NCBI RefSeq assembly: GCF_024648885.1
Contig: NZ_JANBBF010000012.1
Coordinates: 124,001-188,000, forward strand
Source of the DNA: Prauserella salsuginis
Lineage (GTDB): Bacteria; Actinomycetota; Actinomycetes; Mycobacteriales; Pseudonocardiaceae
DNA length: 64,000 nucleotides
Direction: 5' to 3'
Shown here: piece by piece, positions 26,693 through 35,172 of the stretch
Layout of the letters: each line of letters opens with the position of its first letter
How positions within the stretch are numbered: position 1 is the first letter of the stretch
Notes under the pieces: model-generated
Databases searched by the model: none
Told to the model about the DNA's origin: nothing
Seen by the model: only the letters and a program-made list of their open reading frames with translations
Made by a program: the position numbers and the translations under genes

Positions 26693-27694
26693 TCAGTCCG
26701 CCTTGGTCACGTCGTTGCGTAGGGAACCCAGCACGGTAGAAGTGACTTCGACACGGTCGCCGGGCTTGAGGAATCGGGAGTCGTCGGAAAAGGTGCCGTC
26801 GTCGAGTCGCTTGCTGGAATCGACGGCGGTGCCTTTCGGGGTACCGGAGAGAATCATGTCGCCGGGGTACAGCGTCATGTCGCGCGAGAGGTGCGCGCCT
26901 AGGGCCCCGAAGTCGTGGATCATCGAAGCTGTGTTGCCGTTCTGGCGGAGCTCGCCGTTGACGCGGGTCTCGATTGGGATGTCGTGTGGGTCGATGTCGT
27001 CGTCGATTACGATCCACGGACCCAGGCCGGCCGCGGTGTCAAAGTTCTTCGAGTACTGGAAGTCCGGGCCGAAGGACACGTTGTCGCGGACGGACCAGTC
27101 GTTGGCCAGCGTGTAGCCCCAGATATGGGCGCGGAACCCGTCGGCGGGGATGTCGCGGCCGCGCGGGCCGATGATGGCCGCGACCTCGGCTTCATAGTCG
27201 AGGTGCTCGGTGCGTGCGGGGTAACGTACGTCGTCGCCATCGATCGAGGTGCAGCGGGCGTCCTTGATGAAGTACTTCGGCCTGCCCTCCTGGAGCCGGG
27301 CGAGGGTGGCCTGCGCGTCGGCGTCGTCGGTGTTGTCGGCGGCGGCCTGCATGTGGTCGGCGAAGTTCGCCAGCGCGGCGAAGATACGGGAGGCACCCTC
27401 GATCGGTGCGTGCAGCATGATCTCGTCGAGTGCGAAGCGGAGCTGTTCGCCGTCAACGCCGACGCCGTCGCCGGAGAGATGCTCGACGGCCGCACGGGCA
27501 CCGTCGAGCGCGGGCTTCCCCTCGGTGATGAAGGCGTTGAGGCCGGCCGGAACCTCGGAGTCGGCCCGGGCCGACGGGCGAGCCGTGTCGGTGGTGTCGG
27601 CGAGGTACCTCGCATAGGCGGCGTTGGCGTCGATGATGCTGCCGTCGTGTGCGATGCCGACGCGGCGGGCCGGTCCGAAGACTGCGATCTTCAT
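26693..27694 (-). CDS. Fumarylacetoacetate hydrolase (FAH) family protein
   Basis: The 333-residue protein has the FAH C-terminal fold: EHLDYEAEVAAIIGPRG near residue 165 with the metal-ligand Glu residues, GYTLANDWSVRDN near residue 200, and ILSGTPKGTAVD near residue 285. The extended N-terminal 110 residues are larger than in the short bacterial hydrolases. FAH members cleave a C-C bond next to a 1,3-diketone, or decarboxylate or hydrate 2-oxo acids. Next to an extradiol-like enzyme it probably processes the ring-cleavage product. It starts 32 bp after the NTF2-like gene in the same operon. Confidence 0.87.
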   Translation of the reverse strand: MKIAVFGPARRVGIAHDGSIIDANAAYARYLADTTDTARPSARADSEVPAGLNAFITEGKPALDGARAAVEHLSGDGVGVDGEQLRFALDEIMLHAPIEGASRIFAALANFADHMQAAADNTDDADAQATLARLQEGRPKYFIKDARCTSIDGDDVRYPARTEHLDYEAEVAAIIGPRGRDIPADGFRAHIWGYTLANDWSVRDNVSFGPDFQYSKNFDTAAGLGPWIVIDDDIDPHDIPIETRVNGELRQNGNTASMIHDFGALGAHLSRDMTLYPGDMILSGTPKGTAVDSSKRLDDGTFSDDSRFLKPGDRVEVTSTVLGSLRNDVTKAD

Positions 27695-27726
27695 GATTCT
27701 CCTGGTAGCGGGTCGTTCTTGCTGGT

Positions 27727-28104
27727 TCAGCGTGCGTCGGGGTCGACGCCGACCTTGTCGAACAGCCGCCCGTCGGTTTGCGTGAGGCTGTAGATCGTGA
27801 GGCGCTGGATTTTGCTGTCGCGGACGGTGAAGAAATCGCCGAGCGTCACGTGTTCGCCGTTGGCGATGAGGTCGATCTCGACGGCGACGTGCTCGCCGTC
27901 GACGATTGGGTCCTGGGGACTGGGCTTCATGGCGCCGGGTGCGAGCCCGTTCTCGTACATGCGGCGGATGGCGTCGGCGCCATGAAACGTGCCAGCAGAG
28001 TTCTGCAGTACGGCGTCGGAGGCGAAGAGGTCGGCGACGGCGATCGGATCACCTGCGGTGACCCCGGCGAAGTAGGCGGCGACGACGTCGGTTGGACTGC
28101 TCAT
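27727..28104 (-). CDS. NTF2-like (SnoaL/ketosteroid-isomerase fold) protein
   Basis: This small 125-residue cone-barrel protein begins MSSPTDVVAAYFAGVTAGDP, then VADLFASDAVLQNSAGTFHG and a C-terminal LTIYSLTQTDGRLFDKVG. The fold is shared by ketosteroid isomerases, SnoaL-like cyclases and small dehydratases, so function is open. AAGGGA precedes the ATG at 28104. It lies between the flavin-reductase and FAH genes of the ring-cleavage operon, where an isomerase or dehydratase role on an intermediate is plausible. Confidence 0.75.
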   Translation of the reverse strand: MSSPTDVVAAYFAGVTAGDPIAVADLFASDAVLQNSAGTFHGADAIRRMYENGLAPGAMKPSPQDPIVDGEHVAVEIDLIANGEHVTLGDFFTVRDSKIQRLTIYSLTQTDGRLFDKVGVDPDAR

Positions 28105-28142
28105 GGGCGTGGTTCCCTTCTGAGACCAAGGTTTCGGGGGAG

Positions 28143-28676
28143 TCAGGTCGCGGCCAGGCCCGCGGTCTCGTCCATGGCGACGAATCCGCCACGCAGGAAG
28201 ATCAGCGGAGGGTCGTCGGCGCGCAGCTCTAGCGAGTCGACGTGACAGACGACCTGGTAGTGGTCGCCGATCGGGTCGATCTTGAAACGGGAACACTCGA
28301 GTGTCACGATCGCATCGTCGAGTAGCGGGGGGCCGTCCTCGGAGGATTGCCAGGCGACGCCGTCGAAGCGGTCGACACCGCGACGAGAGAACGCTGCGCA
28401 GAGGTTGCGCTGCGCATGCCCGAGGACGTTGACGCCGAAGCGGTCGGATCCGTGCAGTCGCTTCCATGTCGAGGACCCCAGAGCGACGTAGAACGCGATC
28501 AGCGGAGGGTCGAGAGAGACCGAGGTGAAGGACCCGATGGTCATCCCGACCGGCCCCGAGCGCGTCCGACCGGTGATGACGGCGACGCTGGTGGGCACGT
28601 GTCCGAGGGCGCGCCGGTAAGCGTCGGTGTCCGTAATGGACACGGGAATCCTGGCACTGAGGGTGTCAGTTGCCAC
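28143..28676 (-). CDS. Flavin reductase of a two-component monooxygenase (HsaB-like)
   Basis: The 177-residue flavin reductase has a split-barrel FMN-binding fold: ALGHVPTSVAVITGRT, GMTIGSFTSVSLDPPLIAFY near residue 45, and FGVNVLGHAQRNLCAAFSRR near residue 80. These are hallmarks of the HpaC/HsaB class that supplies reduced FMN to a partner oxygenase. AAGGAG lies upstream of the GTG at 28676. It follows the acyl-CoA-dehydrogenase-fold oxygenase gene by 13 bp, which is its probable partner. Confidence 0.9.
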   Translation of the reverse strand: MATDTLSARIPVSITDTDAYRRALGHVPTSVAVITGRTRSGPVGMTIGSFTSVSLDPPLIAFYVALGSSTWKRLHGSDRFGVNVLGHAQRNLCAAFSRRGVDRFDGVAWQSSEDGPPLLDDAIVTLECSRFKIDPIGDHYQVVCHVDSLELRADDPPLIFLRGGFVAMDETAGLAAT

Positions 28677-28689
28677 GGCGGGCTCCTTC

Positions 28690-29889
28690 CTAGAGCGCGA
28701 TCGCGGGCTCGTCATTGCCGAGTAGCAGACGGCCATAGGCCTCCCGGCCGATCTCGGTGGTGACGAGCGCGTGCCTGCTCGCCGCCTCGCAGTCCCGCCA
28801 AATCCGGCTGAGGACATTGGCATCAGCGAACGAACCGGCGCCGTTGGCCGTCAGCAGGAGGTCGATCTCCTCCTTGACCAGCTCCGCGACGACACCGATG
28901 TCGTTGCGGAGGCGGGCGAGCGTCTCCAGATTCAGGGGTTGCCGATCGACCGCCGCGCGGTCGATGTCCAGACACATCCGCTGGGTCAGCAGTTCGGCGA
29001 GGTGCAGCTTGGTGGCGGCCTTGGCGACGCCCAGCTGATGCGTCGGCGATTCCTTAGCCTGCCGGTAGGCGGTGTAGGCGACGGGCTTTCCAGGCAGCTT
29101 CGCTCGGGTCAGCTCCAACGCGTGCCTGCCGAGCCCGAGCTGCGGCGCGATGAGGATCGCGGCGGCTACGGCGTTGAACGGCATGTCGCTCATCCGGTCG
29201 TCGGTGAATGGCGAGCGGAACCGGGACGCGAACATGTCCTTCACTCGCTGCACGCGGTACTCGGGTACGAAGTGGTCCTCGATGACGATCGTGTCGCTTC
29301 CGGTGCCTTTCATCCCGGCCACGAACCAGGTCGGTTCGATTGTGAACGCCTCCCTGGGGACCTGCGCCATCGCCTGCTCGCCGTCCTCGAGCGTGATCGT
29401 CAGGCTGGCCCAGTCAGCGATAAACGAACCTGATCCGTAGGGCCAGCGGCCGCTCACGCGGTAGCCGCCTTCGACCGGTTCGCTGCGGTCACCTGGGGAG
29501 AAGATGCCACAGATCTTGGGGCGGTCATGACCACGGAAAATGTCGTCCTGACACTGCTCGGAGAACGTGGAGCCGAAGCCGGTGCCGACAGCCATCAGCC
29601 CGGTCACCCATCCGGTCGAGCCGTCGCCGCGCGCTACCTCGGCGATCGCTTCAATGGCCGTGCGCAGTGTCGCGTCAGGCCCGCCGAGCCGCTTCGGCAC
29701 CATCAGGTGGAACAGTCCGGCCTCGTCGAGTGCCGTCGTCACCTCCGGGACCACGCGGCGGGCCTCGGCCCCCTGGGCGGCGTGCTCGCGGATCAGCGGG
29801 ATCAACTCGGTGGCGCGGGCGACCAGCTCGGAGTCGGGAGTCGCGAGGTCCTCGGTAGCCGAAGGAATGTCGGTGGCCAGGTCAGTCAT
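28690..29889 (-). CDS. Flavin-dependent monooxygenase, acyl-CoA-dehydrogenase fold (HsaA-like)
   Basis: The 399-residue protein of the acyl-CoA dehydrogenase superfamily has ARATELIPLIREHAAQGAEA near residue 20, LFHLMVPKRLGGPDA near residue 53, GDGSTGWVTGL near residue 80, RVSGRWPYGSGS near residue 140 and GTGSDTIVIEDHFVP near residue 185. This set is typical of FMNH2-dependent aromatic hydroxylases such as HsaA, not of true acyl-CoA dehydrogenases. With the flavin reductase it probably converts a phenol to a catechol for the extradiol-like enzyme at the operon end. The ATG at 29889 gives the family N-terminus. It heads the operon. Confidence 0.87.
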   Translation of the reverse strand: MTDLATDIPSATEDLATPDSELVARATELIPLIREHAAQGAEARRVVPEVTTALDEAGLFHLMVPKRLGGPDATLRTAIEAIAEVARGDGSTGWVTGLMAVGTGFGSTFSEQCQDDIFRGHDRPKICGIFSPGDRSEPVEGGYRVSGRWPYGSGSFIADWASLTITLEDGEQAMAQVPREAFTIEPTWFVAGMKGTGSDTIVIEDHFVPEYRVQRVKDMFASRFRSPFTDDRMSDMPFNAVAAAILIAPQLGLGRHALELTRAKLPGKPVAYTAYRQAKESPTHQLGVAKAATKLHLAELLTQRMCLDIDRAAVDRQPLNLETLARLRNDIGVVAELVKEEIDLLLTANGAGSFADANVLSRIWRDCEAASRHALVTTEIGREAYGRLLLGNDEPAIAL

Positions 29890-30221
29890 GGTTCTCTCGA
29901 TTCGGACTCGGTGACGGGTATCGCGGGGTATGTCACGAGCATTGTTCTCGGCGACGGTGCGTGACAATGCCGGGAAATTCGCGACGGTCATTCACCGGGC
30001 GCATGGCGCGCCAATGAGCGGCTCCAACCGCGGTCACGCGTAAGCCCGTGCGGTTAGAAGCCGGGACGTTGGGGTTGACCGCGTGGACAAGGTTCGCCTG
30101 CCTGGAGGTCGTGTCTCTGACGATATCGGTCAACCACAAGGGATCCGGGCAGTAAACGTCCATGCCGCGCGCAGTGTTGTTGACGACCAACGCGCTCGTC
30201 GTGGCACGGGGCGACACGACG

Positions 30222-30530
30222 AACGACACACGTTACCGGTTCAGCTCGATCGCCGCTTCCCGGGAATTGAACGTGATGGTGCTTGGCGGTACTACACCGT
30301 TCATCGCCACGATGTTGGTGGAGATCGCGAACGGTTCACCGTAGTTGGTGGTTGTGTTCGTGATCGTCTGTCGGCTGCTCACCATCGGTTCGGTACTGAC
30401 GGCCAGGCGTGGTTATGAGCCGGATGGCCGTGTTGTGGTCGACACGATCTCGTCTCCGCGTACTGCGGCCCTGGATGATGTCAGGCGCGCAACCGACGTT
30501 GTCGTCATGAAGGCCCTCGGTCCGGCGTGA
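30222..30530 (+). pseudogene. C-terminal remnant of an MHS-family MFS transporter with an in-frame stop
   Basis: The plus-strand frame reads LNVMVLGGTTPFIATMLVEI and then GSP, stops at TAG 30342-30344, and resumes in the same frame with LVVVFVIVCRLLTIGSVLTA before ending at 30530. GGTTPFIATxLV followed by two hydrophobic helices is the conserved C-terminal part of ProP/MHS-type proton symporters. Upstream in 29890-30221 I see no further transporter helices and no other gene. It was probably the uptake system of a former neighbouring module. A convergent terminator-like hairpin overlaps its end. Confidence 0.65.
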
Positions 30531-30550
30531 AAGCCTGGTCCGAGGGCCTT
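30510..30550. terminator. Hairpin at the end of the mutarotase gene
   Basis: Perfect 11-bp arms AAGGCCCTCGG and CCGAGGGCCTT are separated by 19 nt. The hairpin lies 43 bp past the mutarotase stop (minus) and overlaps the end of the transporter remnant (plus). It is well placed to act in both directions. Confidence 0.6.
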
Positions 30551-30592
30551 ATCTGTACACGATGAATACCACGGCGGTCCGGGGCGTCGTCG

Positions 30593-31471
30593 TCAATTGG
30601 TGTCGGTGACGCGGATTCCGTAGGTGAAGGTTTCCGATGCGCCGGGTGGTAGGAGGCGCAGACCAGGGCGGTGCCGGAATTCGCCGACGTCGCCTTGCCG
30701 GCACGGAAGGCCCGTCCACGGTTCGAGGCAAAGGAGTTGCCCGGTGGGTGGGGACCAGATCGCGAGGTGGTCGAACCCTTCCCTGAGGGTGAGGGTCAGT
30801 GACGGCGAACCTGCGGCGCCGAGTGTGACGCTGCGACTGGCGAGTCGGTCGAAGATGGCGGCGCCGTCGTCGAACAACGGGGGATCGAGCGGTAGAACCC
30901 GCCCTCGGACGGGTGAGGGGTAGCGCTGCGGTCGTAGTAGGACGTCGGTAACGCGGCGGATCGGTTGTGGCTCGGGTCGGTCGAAAACGACGGTGTGCGC
31001 ACGCCGTGTGGTGGTCGCCGGCAACGGCCATCGGAATGCCGGGTGGACGCCGAGCGCGAAGGGGAGCGGCTCGTCGCCCGGGTTATCGACGCGGTAGCGA
31101 GCCACGAGTTCATGGTCGGCGACCCAGTGATCGACGGTGAGCCGGAAGCGAAACGGGAAGGCCCGCCGGGTCGCGGCGTCGTCGACGAGGACATGGCCGG
31201 TGCCGACGCGACGAAACCGCTGACGTCGCGCGATGCCGTGTTGCGGCATGATGTAATGCTGGCCACGATGGCGGATCCGGTCGCCTTCCGAACGGCCGAT
31301 GACGGGAAAGAGCACCGGCGCGTGCCACGGCCAGGTTCTGCCCGCCTGCCACAACAGCTCCTGCCCGCCAGGCGTGGTTAGTGAGATCAGCTGAGCTCCG
31401 AGGTCGGCCACGGTCGCCGTGAGGGTTCCGTCGCCTGCAACGGTCATCGTGTCGTTCACACCATCTCCCAT
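30593..31471 (-). CDS. Aldose 1-epimerase family protein (mutarotase fold)
   Basis: The 292-residue galactose-mutarotase-like protein has PVLFPVIGRSEGDRIRH near residue 68, MPQHGIARRQRF near residue 90 (catalytic-type His), FALGVHPAFRWPL near residue 155 (second His) and LLCLEPWTGLP near residue 250 (catalytic-type Glu). The family interconverts alpha and beta anomers of free sugars or hexose phosphates. It is divergent from a sugar porter that begins a sugar-acid catabolic cluster, so it probably prepares the imported aldose for the dehydrogenase. Starts at 31471 and 31447 are both possible. Confidence 0.87.
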   Translation of the reverse strand: MGDGVNDTMTVAGDGTLTATVADLGAQLISLTTPGGQELLWQAGRTWPWHAPVLFPVIGRSEGDRIRHRGQHYIMPQHGIARRQRFRRVGTGHVLVDDAATRRAFPFRFRLTVDHWVADHELVARYRVDNPGDEPLPFALGVHPAFRWPLPATTTRRAHTVVFDRPEPQPIRRVTDVLLRPQRYPSPVRGRVLPLDPPLFDDGAAIFDRLASRSVTLGAAGSPSLTLTLREGFDHLAIWSPPTGQLLCLEPWTGLPCRQGDVGEFRHRPGLRLLPPGASETFTYGIRVTDTN

Positions 31472-31569
31472 GTCAGTCTTGTCTTCGGTGATGAGTCTCG
31501 ACAGTTGGGACGTAAAACCGCGGGGCGTGCCGCTCGCCGGGACATCTCCAAACGTCCTGACAGGGAGTA

Positions 31570-31598
31570 TTGCCCGCATCGTCGATGCTGGCTAGAGT
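31570..31598 (+). promoter_or_regulatory. Sigma70-type promoter for the sugar cluster
   Basis: TTGCCC (31570-31575) and TAGAGT (31593-31598) are separated by 17 bp, about 100 bp before the sugar-porter start. An inverted repeat follows directly, over the expected transcription start. Confidence 0.5.
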
Positions 31599-31605
31599 CA
31601 TCGTG

Positions 31606-31642
31606 GTCCCGATGAACGGAATCGAGTGCCGATAATCGGGAC
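31606..31642. promoter_or_regulatory. Inverted repeat, candidate repressor operator
   Basis: GTCCCGAT (31606-31613) is mirrored by ATCGGGAC (31635-31642) with 21 nt between them. It lies just downstream of the predicted -10 and upstream of the sugar porter, a position where a bound repressor would block transcription. The IclR protein at the end of the cluster is one candidate regulator. Confidence 0.45.
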
Positions 31643-31697
31643 AAGCACCAGAGTCCGGTCGCCAGTGGCGGCGGCCGCTCAGAGAGGAGTACGCGAC

Positions 31698-33080
31698 ATG
31701 GCTGCTGCGCCGACCCGGGTCCCGCGGCCCGCGGTCATCTACTTCTTCGGGGCGCTCGGAGGAATCCTGTTCGGCTACGAGACCGGGATCATCGCGGGTG
31801 CGCTGGCATACATCCACGAGACACCGGGATTCGAGCCGAACGCCGTGGCGACTGGCCTGATTGTCGGTGGTATCTCGTTGGGCGCGATCGCGGGAGCGTT
31901 GCTGGCCGGCAAGCTGGCCGATCGAGTCGGCCGGCGCCGCGTGATCCTGGGGCTCGGCGCAATCTTCATCATCGGCTCGATCGCGTGCGCGGTGGCCCCG
32001 GACAACACGATGCTGATCATCGCGCGGGTGTTCCTCGGGCTCGGCGTGGGCGGTTCATCGGCGCTGGTCCCGGTCTACATGTCCGAGATGGCACCTGCGC
32101 GTATGCGCGGACGGCTGGCCGGATTGAACCAACTTATGATCGTGACCGGACTGCTGCTGGGTTACCTCGTGAATCTCGCCTTGGCGGGATCGGGTGACTG
32201 GCGTCTGATGTTGGCCAGCGGGGCACTACCCGCGGTGCTGCTCGTCGCAGGGTTGCCGCTGTTGCCGGAGAGTCCTCGATGGCTCGTGGCACACGGGCGG
32301 ACCGAGGAAGCACGCATCCTGCTGGAGGCGACGCGAAGTGAGGCCGAGGCCGAAGTGGACCTGGCCCAGATCGACAAGGTGAGCGAACCTACAGGCAGTC
32401 GCCGGGAGCTGTTCTCTCGATGGGTGCGACCTGCAGTCATCGTGGGTGTCGGGATTCCGATTCTTACGCAGTTCACAGGTTTGAACATCGTCACCTACTA
32501 CGCACCCACCATATTCGACGGACTCGGAATCGAACACCAGAACGCGCTGGCTTTCACGGTCATCCTCGGTGCTGTCAAGGTCGCCGCGGTCGCGGTAGGA
32601 CTGACGTTCATCGACAGGGTGGGCAGGCGACGCCTGTTCAGTGTCGGTAGCGCGGTCATGGCCGTGTGCATGTTGTGGATGGCGTACGAGGCGGCGAAGG
32701 GCGATGCGCTCAATCCCCTGTCGATGCTCATCGCGATGTCCGCCATGTTCGTGGGCTACTCCGTGACGTGGGGTCCGGTGAACTGGGTCGTGCTCGGCGA
32801 GATCTATCCCCTTCGTGTCCGGGGTGCCGGAATGGGCCTGTCGGGAATGATCACGTGGGCGGCGACGCTGGCGATCACCTTCGGGTTCCCCATCATGCGG
32901 GACGGATGGGGGTTGACGGCCAGCATGATCTTTTTCGCGGCCTGCAACGTGGTCGGACTCGTTTTCGTGTGGCGCTACGTACTCGAAACGAAGGGTCGCA
33001 CGTTGGAGGACATCGAACTGGACCTGCGTCATCGCGCCGAGCCTGCGAAACAGAAGTCCGCGGTCACGGCCGTGCGGTGA
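31698..33080 (+). CDS. MFS sugar porter (sugar:proton symporter family)
   Basis: The 460-residue carrier has about 12 hydrophobic segments and sugar-porter signatures: LGGILFGYETGIIAGAL in TM1, GKLADRVGRRRVIL after TM2, PVYMSEMAPARMRGRL, LPESPRWL before the central loop, TQFTGLNIVTYYAP in TM7, DRVGRRRLF and the terminal LETKGRTLEDIE. It is a plasma-membrane importer for a monosaccharide. GGAG at 31685 supports ATG 31698. It is the first gene of the plus-strand sugar cluster and is closely followed by an SDR. Confidence 0.93.
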   Translation: MAAAPTRVPRPAVIYFFGALGGILFGYETGIIAGALAYIHETPGFEPNAVATGLIVGGISLGAIAGALLAGKLADRVGRRRVILGLGAIFIIGSIACAVAPDNTMLIIARVFLGLGVGGSSALVPVYMSEMAPARMRGRLAGLNQLMIVTGLLLGYLVNLALAGSGDWRLMLASGALPAVLLVAGLPLLPESPRWLVAHGRTEEARILLEATRSEAEAEVDLAQIDKVSEPTGSRRELFSRWVRPAVIVGVGIPILTQFTGLNIVTYYAPTIFDGLGIEHQNALAFTVILGAVKVAAVAVGLTFIDRVGRRRLFSVGSAVMAVCMLWMAYEAAKGDALNPLSMLIAMSAMFVGYSVTWGPVNWVVLGEIYPLRVRGAGMGLSGMITWAATLAITFGFPIMRDGWGLTASMIFFAACNVVGLVFVWRYVLETKGRTLEDIELDLRHRAEPAKQKSAVTAVR

Positions 33081-33109
33081 CGGACAAACACGGCAACGAA
33101 GGGCACCGA

Positions 33110-33964
33110 ATGGATAGGACATCACCGACCGGGTATGGACTGCTCGACGGGAGAGTCGCGTTGATCACCGGTGGGGCGCGGAACATCGGGCGTGCCATAG
33201 CGATGCGATGCGGAGCGGAAGGCGCCGCCGTGGCCGTCGCCGACGTAGACGCCGATCGCGTGACGTCGGTGGCCGACGAGATCGAGCAAGCCGGAGGCAC
33301 GGCCTTCGGCGTAGCCGTGGACATGTCGACAGAGGAGGGTGTCGGGTCGGCATTCGAGAGCGTTGAACAGCGTTTCGGGCTCGTTGACGTGCTCATCAAC
33401 AATGCCTACGCCCGTGGACCCCGTGCGGCGTGGGGACCGTTCCTGCATGTCACGCCGAGCGCCTGGGACGAGTTCACGCGTGTCAATCTGGGCCTCCTGT
33501 TCCATCCGACTCATCGCATGGCATCGGCGTTAGCCGAGCGGGGGCGGAAGGGAACGATCGTGAACATCAGCTCCCACGGTGCTGCGCGTGCGCACCGCAA
33601 CTACATTCCCTACGACACGGTGAAGGGCGGAACCGACTCGTTCACCAGGTCCGTGGCCGTCGACCTGGCACCCTGGGGAATCCGGGTGAACGGTCTGAGG
33701 CCTGGTGCCGTCGAGGTCGACTCGGACGATCCGGATCCACATGTCAGGCGGCATCGTGCCGAGCAGATCCCCCTGGGCCGTGCCGGGGTGCCCGACGACA
33801 TCGCGAGCAGTGCGATCTACCTGGCGTCCGATCTCTCGCAGTGGGTGACGGGGCAGACCTTCAACGTCGATGGGGGAATGGCTGCCCAAGCCCGCGCGCC
33901 ACAGGTGGAGACGCAGCGCGTCTGGACACCCGCCAACATCGCCGATCACCGGCCAGGGGGCTGA
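33110..33964 (+). CDS. SDR, probable sugar dehydrogenase
   Basis: The 284-residue classical SDR has TGGARNIG near residue 17, NNAYARG near residue 92, a catalytic Ser in NISSHGAAR and a YDTVK motif near residue 166. The C-terminus is extended by about 25 residues. GAAGGG precedes ATG 33110; a GTG at 33077 overlapping the porter stop is an alternative. In this cluster the likely role is NAD(P)-dependent oxidation of an aldose to an aldonolactone, which the following dehydratase would use after hydrolysis (inference). No lactonase gene is visible. Confidence 0.85.
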   Translation: MDRTSPTGYGLLDGRVALITGGARNIGRAIAMRCGAEGAAVAVADVDADRVTSVADEIEQAGGTAFGVAVDMSTEEGVGSAFESVEQRFGLVDVLINNAYARGPRAAWGPFLHVTPSAWDEFTRVNLGLLFHPTHRMASALAERGRKGTIVNISSHGAARAHRNYIPYDTVKGGTDSFTRSVAVDLAPWGIRVNGLRPGAVEVDSDDPDPHVRRHRAEQIPLGRAGVPDDIASSAIYLASDLSQWVTGQTFNVDGGMAAQARAPQVETQRVWTPANIADHRPGG

Positions 33965-33977
33965 GGTGGACGGACAC

Positions 33978-35168
33978 ATGAGGACGCGCCCATTCGTGAC
34001 CGAGGTCGAGACCTTTCCGCTCGAGGTCGAGCTGGAGGACGGCGGGTACGGTTCGGCGCGTGCGAGGGTCGCTGCTCGTGTCGCCACCCTCGTCAAGATC
34101 ACGACGTCGGACGGCGTATCCGGCTGGGGAGAGGCGTTCGGCCCACCGCGACAGGTGGCACCGTTCCTGGCCGATATCGCACGCGAGGTCGTGGGCACTC
34201 CGGTCGACGTCCGCGAGACCCGCACCCTCGACATGGTGTCCCAGGGCTACCACCATCTGTCCTGGGGACTTCCGGTCGCCGCAGCGAGTGGTATCGACAT
34301 CGCGCTCTGGGATGCGTACGCGCGTACGTTCGGCGTACCCGCCAGCCACCTCCTCGGCGGCGCACTGCACACGACGGTGCACGCCTACGCATCGAGCGGA
34401 TACGTCACGCGAGACCAGGATCTCGGACGCTTTCGCGACACGATGGCCAAGCATGCCGCGGAGGGGTTCACCGCGGTGAAGATCAAACTGGGAATCGCGC
34501 CGCGTGACGACCGTGCGCGTACCGAGGCTGCTCGGGAAGCGATGGGCGGTGACGGCGTCGTGATCGTCGACTACAACGGCAACGCCACCGCCGCGACTCT
34601 CGTGCGGTCTGTCGACGGAATCCGCGACCTCGACCCGTACTGGGTGGAGGAGCCCGTGGGTCCGGACGATCTCGCGGGCTGGCGGGCGGTGCGTGGCGTC
34701 GGAGTCCCGCTTTCGGCTGGCGAGGCGTTGTACACGCGGTACGGGTTCCGTGATCCGATCGCCGAACGCCGTATCGACATCGTGCAGCCGGACCTGACCA
34801 AGTGCGGCGGCTTCAGTGAAGGACAGGTCATCCGGCAGCTCGCGGCCGCGTGGAACCTGCAACTCTCGCCACATTGCTGGGGGACCGGCGTGGCCCAGGC
34901 CGCCACCCTCCAGTTCCTGGCCGCCACTCCTACCGTGCCGTTCGGCATGGCGGGCGAGCCGCCGCTGTTCTTCGAGTTCGACCGCGGCCACAACCCGCTC
35001 CGGGAAGGAGTCCTGGTGGATCCGGTCGCAGCCCGTGGCGGCGTGGTCGCCATTCCCGACGGCCCCGGACTGGGCGTGACGATCGACGAGGAGTGGGTGC
35101 GAGGACACGCCATGAAGGAACACGGAGTCCGGCTTCGTGCGCACGCCACAAGCAGTACAAGGAGATGA
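33978..35168 (+). CDS. Enolase-superfamily sugar-acid dehydratase (mandelate racemase subgroup)
   Basis: The 396-residue protein shows the two-domain enolase-superfamily layout. The barrel carries FTAVKIKLG (KxK acid/base) near residue 165, VDYNGNA (first metal Asp) near residue 198, WVEEPVG (Glu), SAGEALY (Glu), QPDLTKCGG and LSPHCWGTG (His of the His-Asp dyad). This residue set points to the mandelate racemase subgroup, whose members dehydrate aldonic and aldaric acids to 2-keto-3-deoxy acids. The ATG at 33978 or the GTG at 33966 may start translation. It probably dehydrates the aldonate made by the SDR. The sugar (pentose or 6-deoxyhexose) cannot be told. Confidence 0.85.
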   Translation: MRTRPFVTEVETFPLEVELEDGGYGSARARVAARVATLVKITTSDGVSGWGEAFGPPRQVAPFLADIAREVVGTPVDVRETRTLDMVSQGYHHLSWGLPVAAASGIDIALWDAYARTFGVPASHLLGGALHTTVHAYASSGYVTRDQDLGRFRDTMAKHAAEGFTAVKIKLGIAPRDDRARTEAAREAMGGDGVVIVDYNGNATAATLVRSVDGIRDLDPYWVEEPVGPDDLAGWRAVRGVGVPLSAGEALYTRYGFRDPIAERRIDIVQPDLTKCGGFSEGQVIRQLAAAWNLQLSPHCWGTGVAQAATLQFLAATPTVPFGMAGEPPLFFEFDRGHNPLREGVLVDPVAARGGVVAIPDGPGLGVTIDEEWVRGHAMKEHGVRLRAHATSSTRR

Positions 35169-35172
35169 CTCG

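Noticed and set aside
28690-29889. Calling the HsaA-like protein an acyl-CoA dehydrogenase
   Set aside because: It is paired with a flavin reductase and an extradiol-like enzyme, and its motifs fit flavin-dependent aromatic hydroxylases better.
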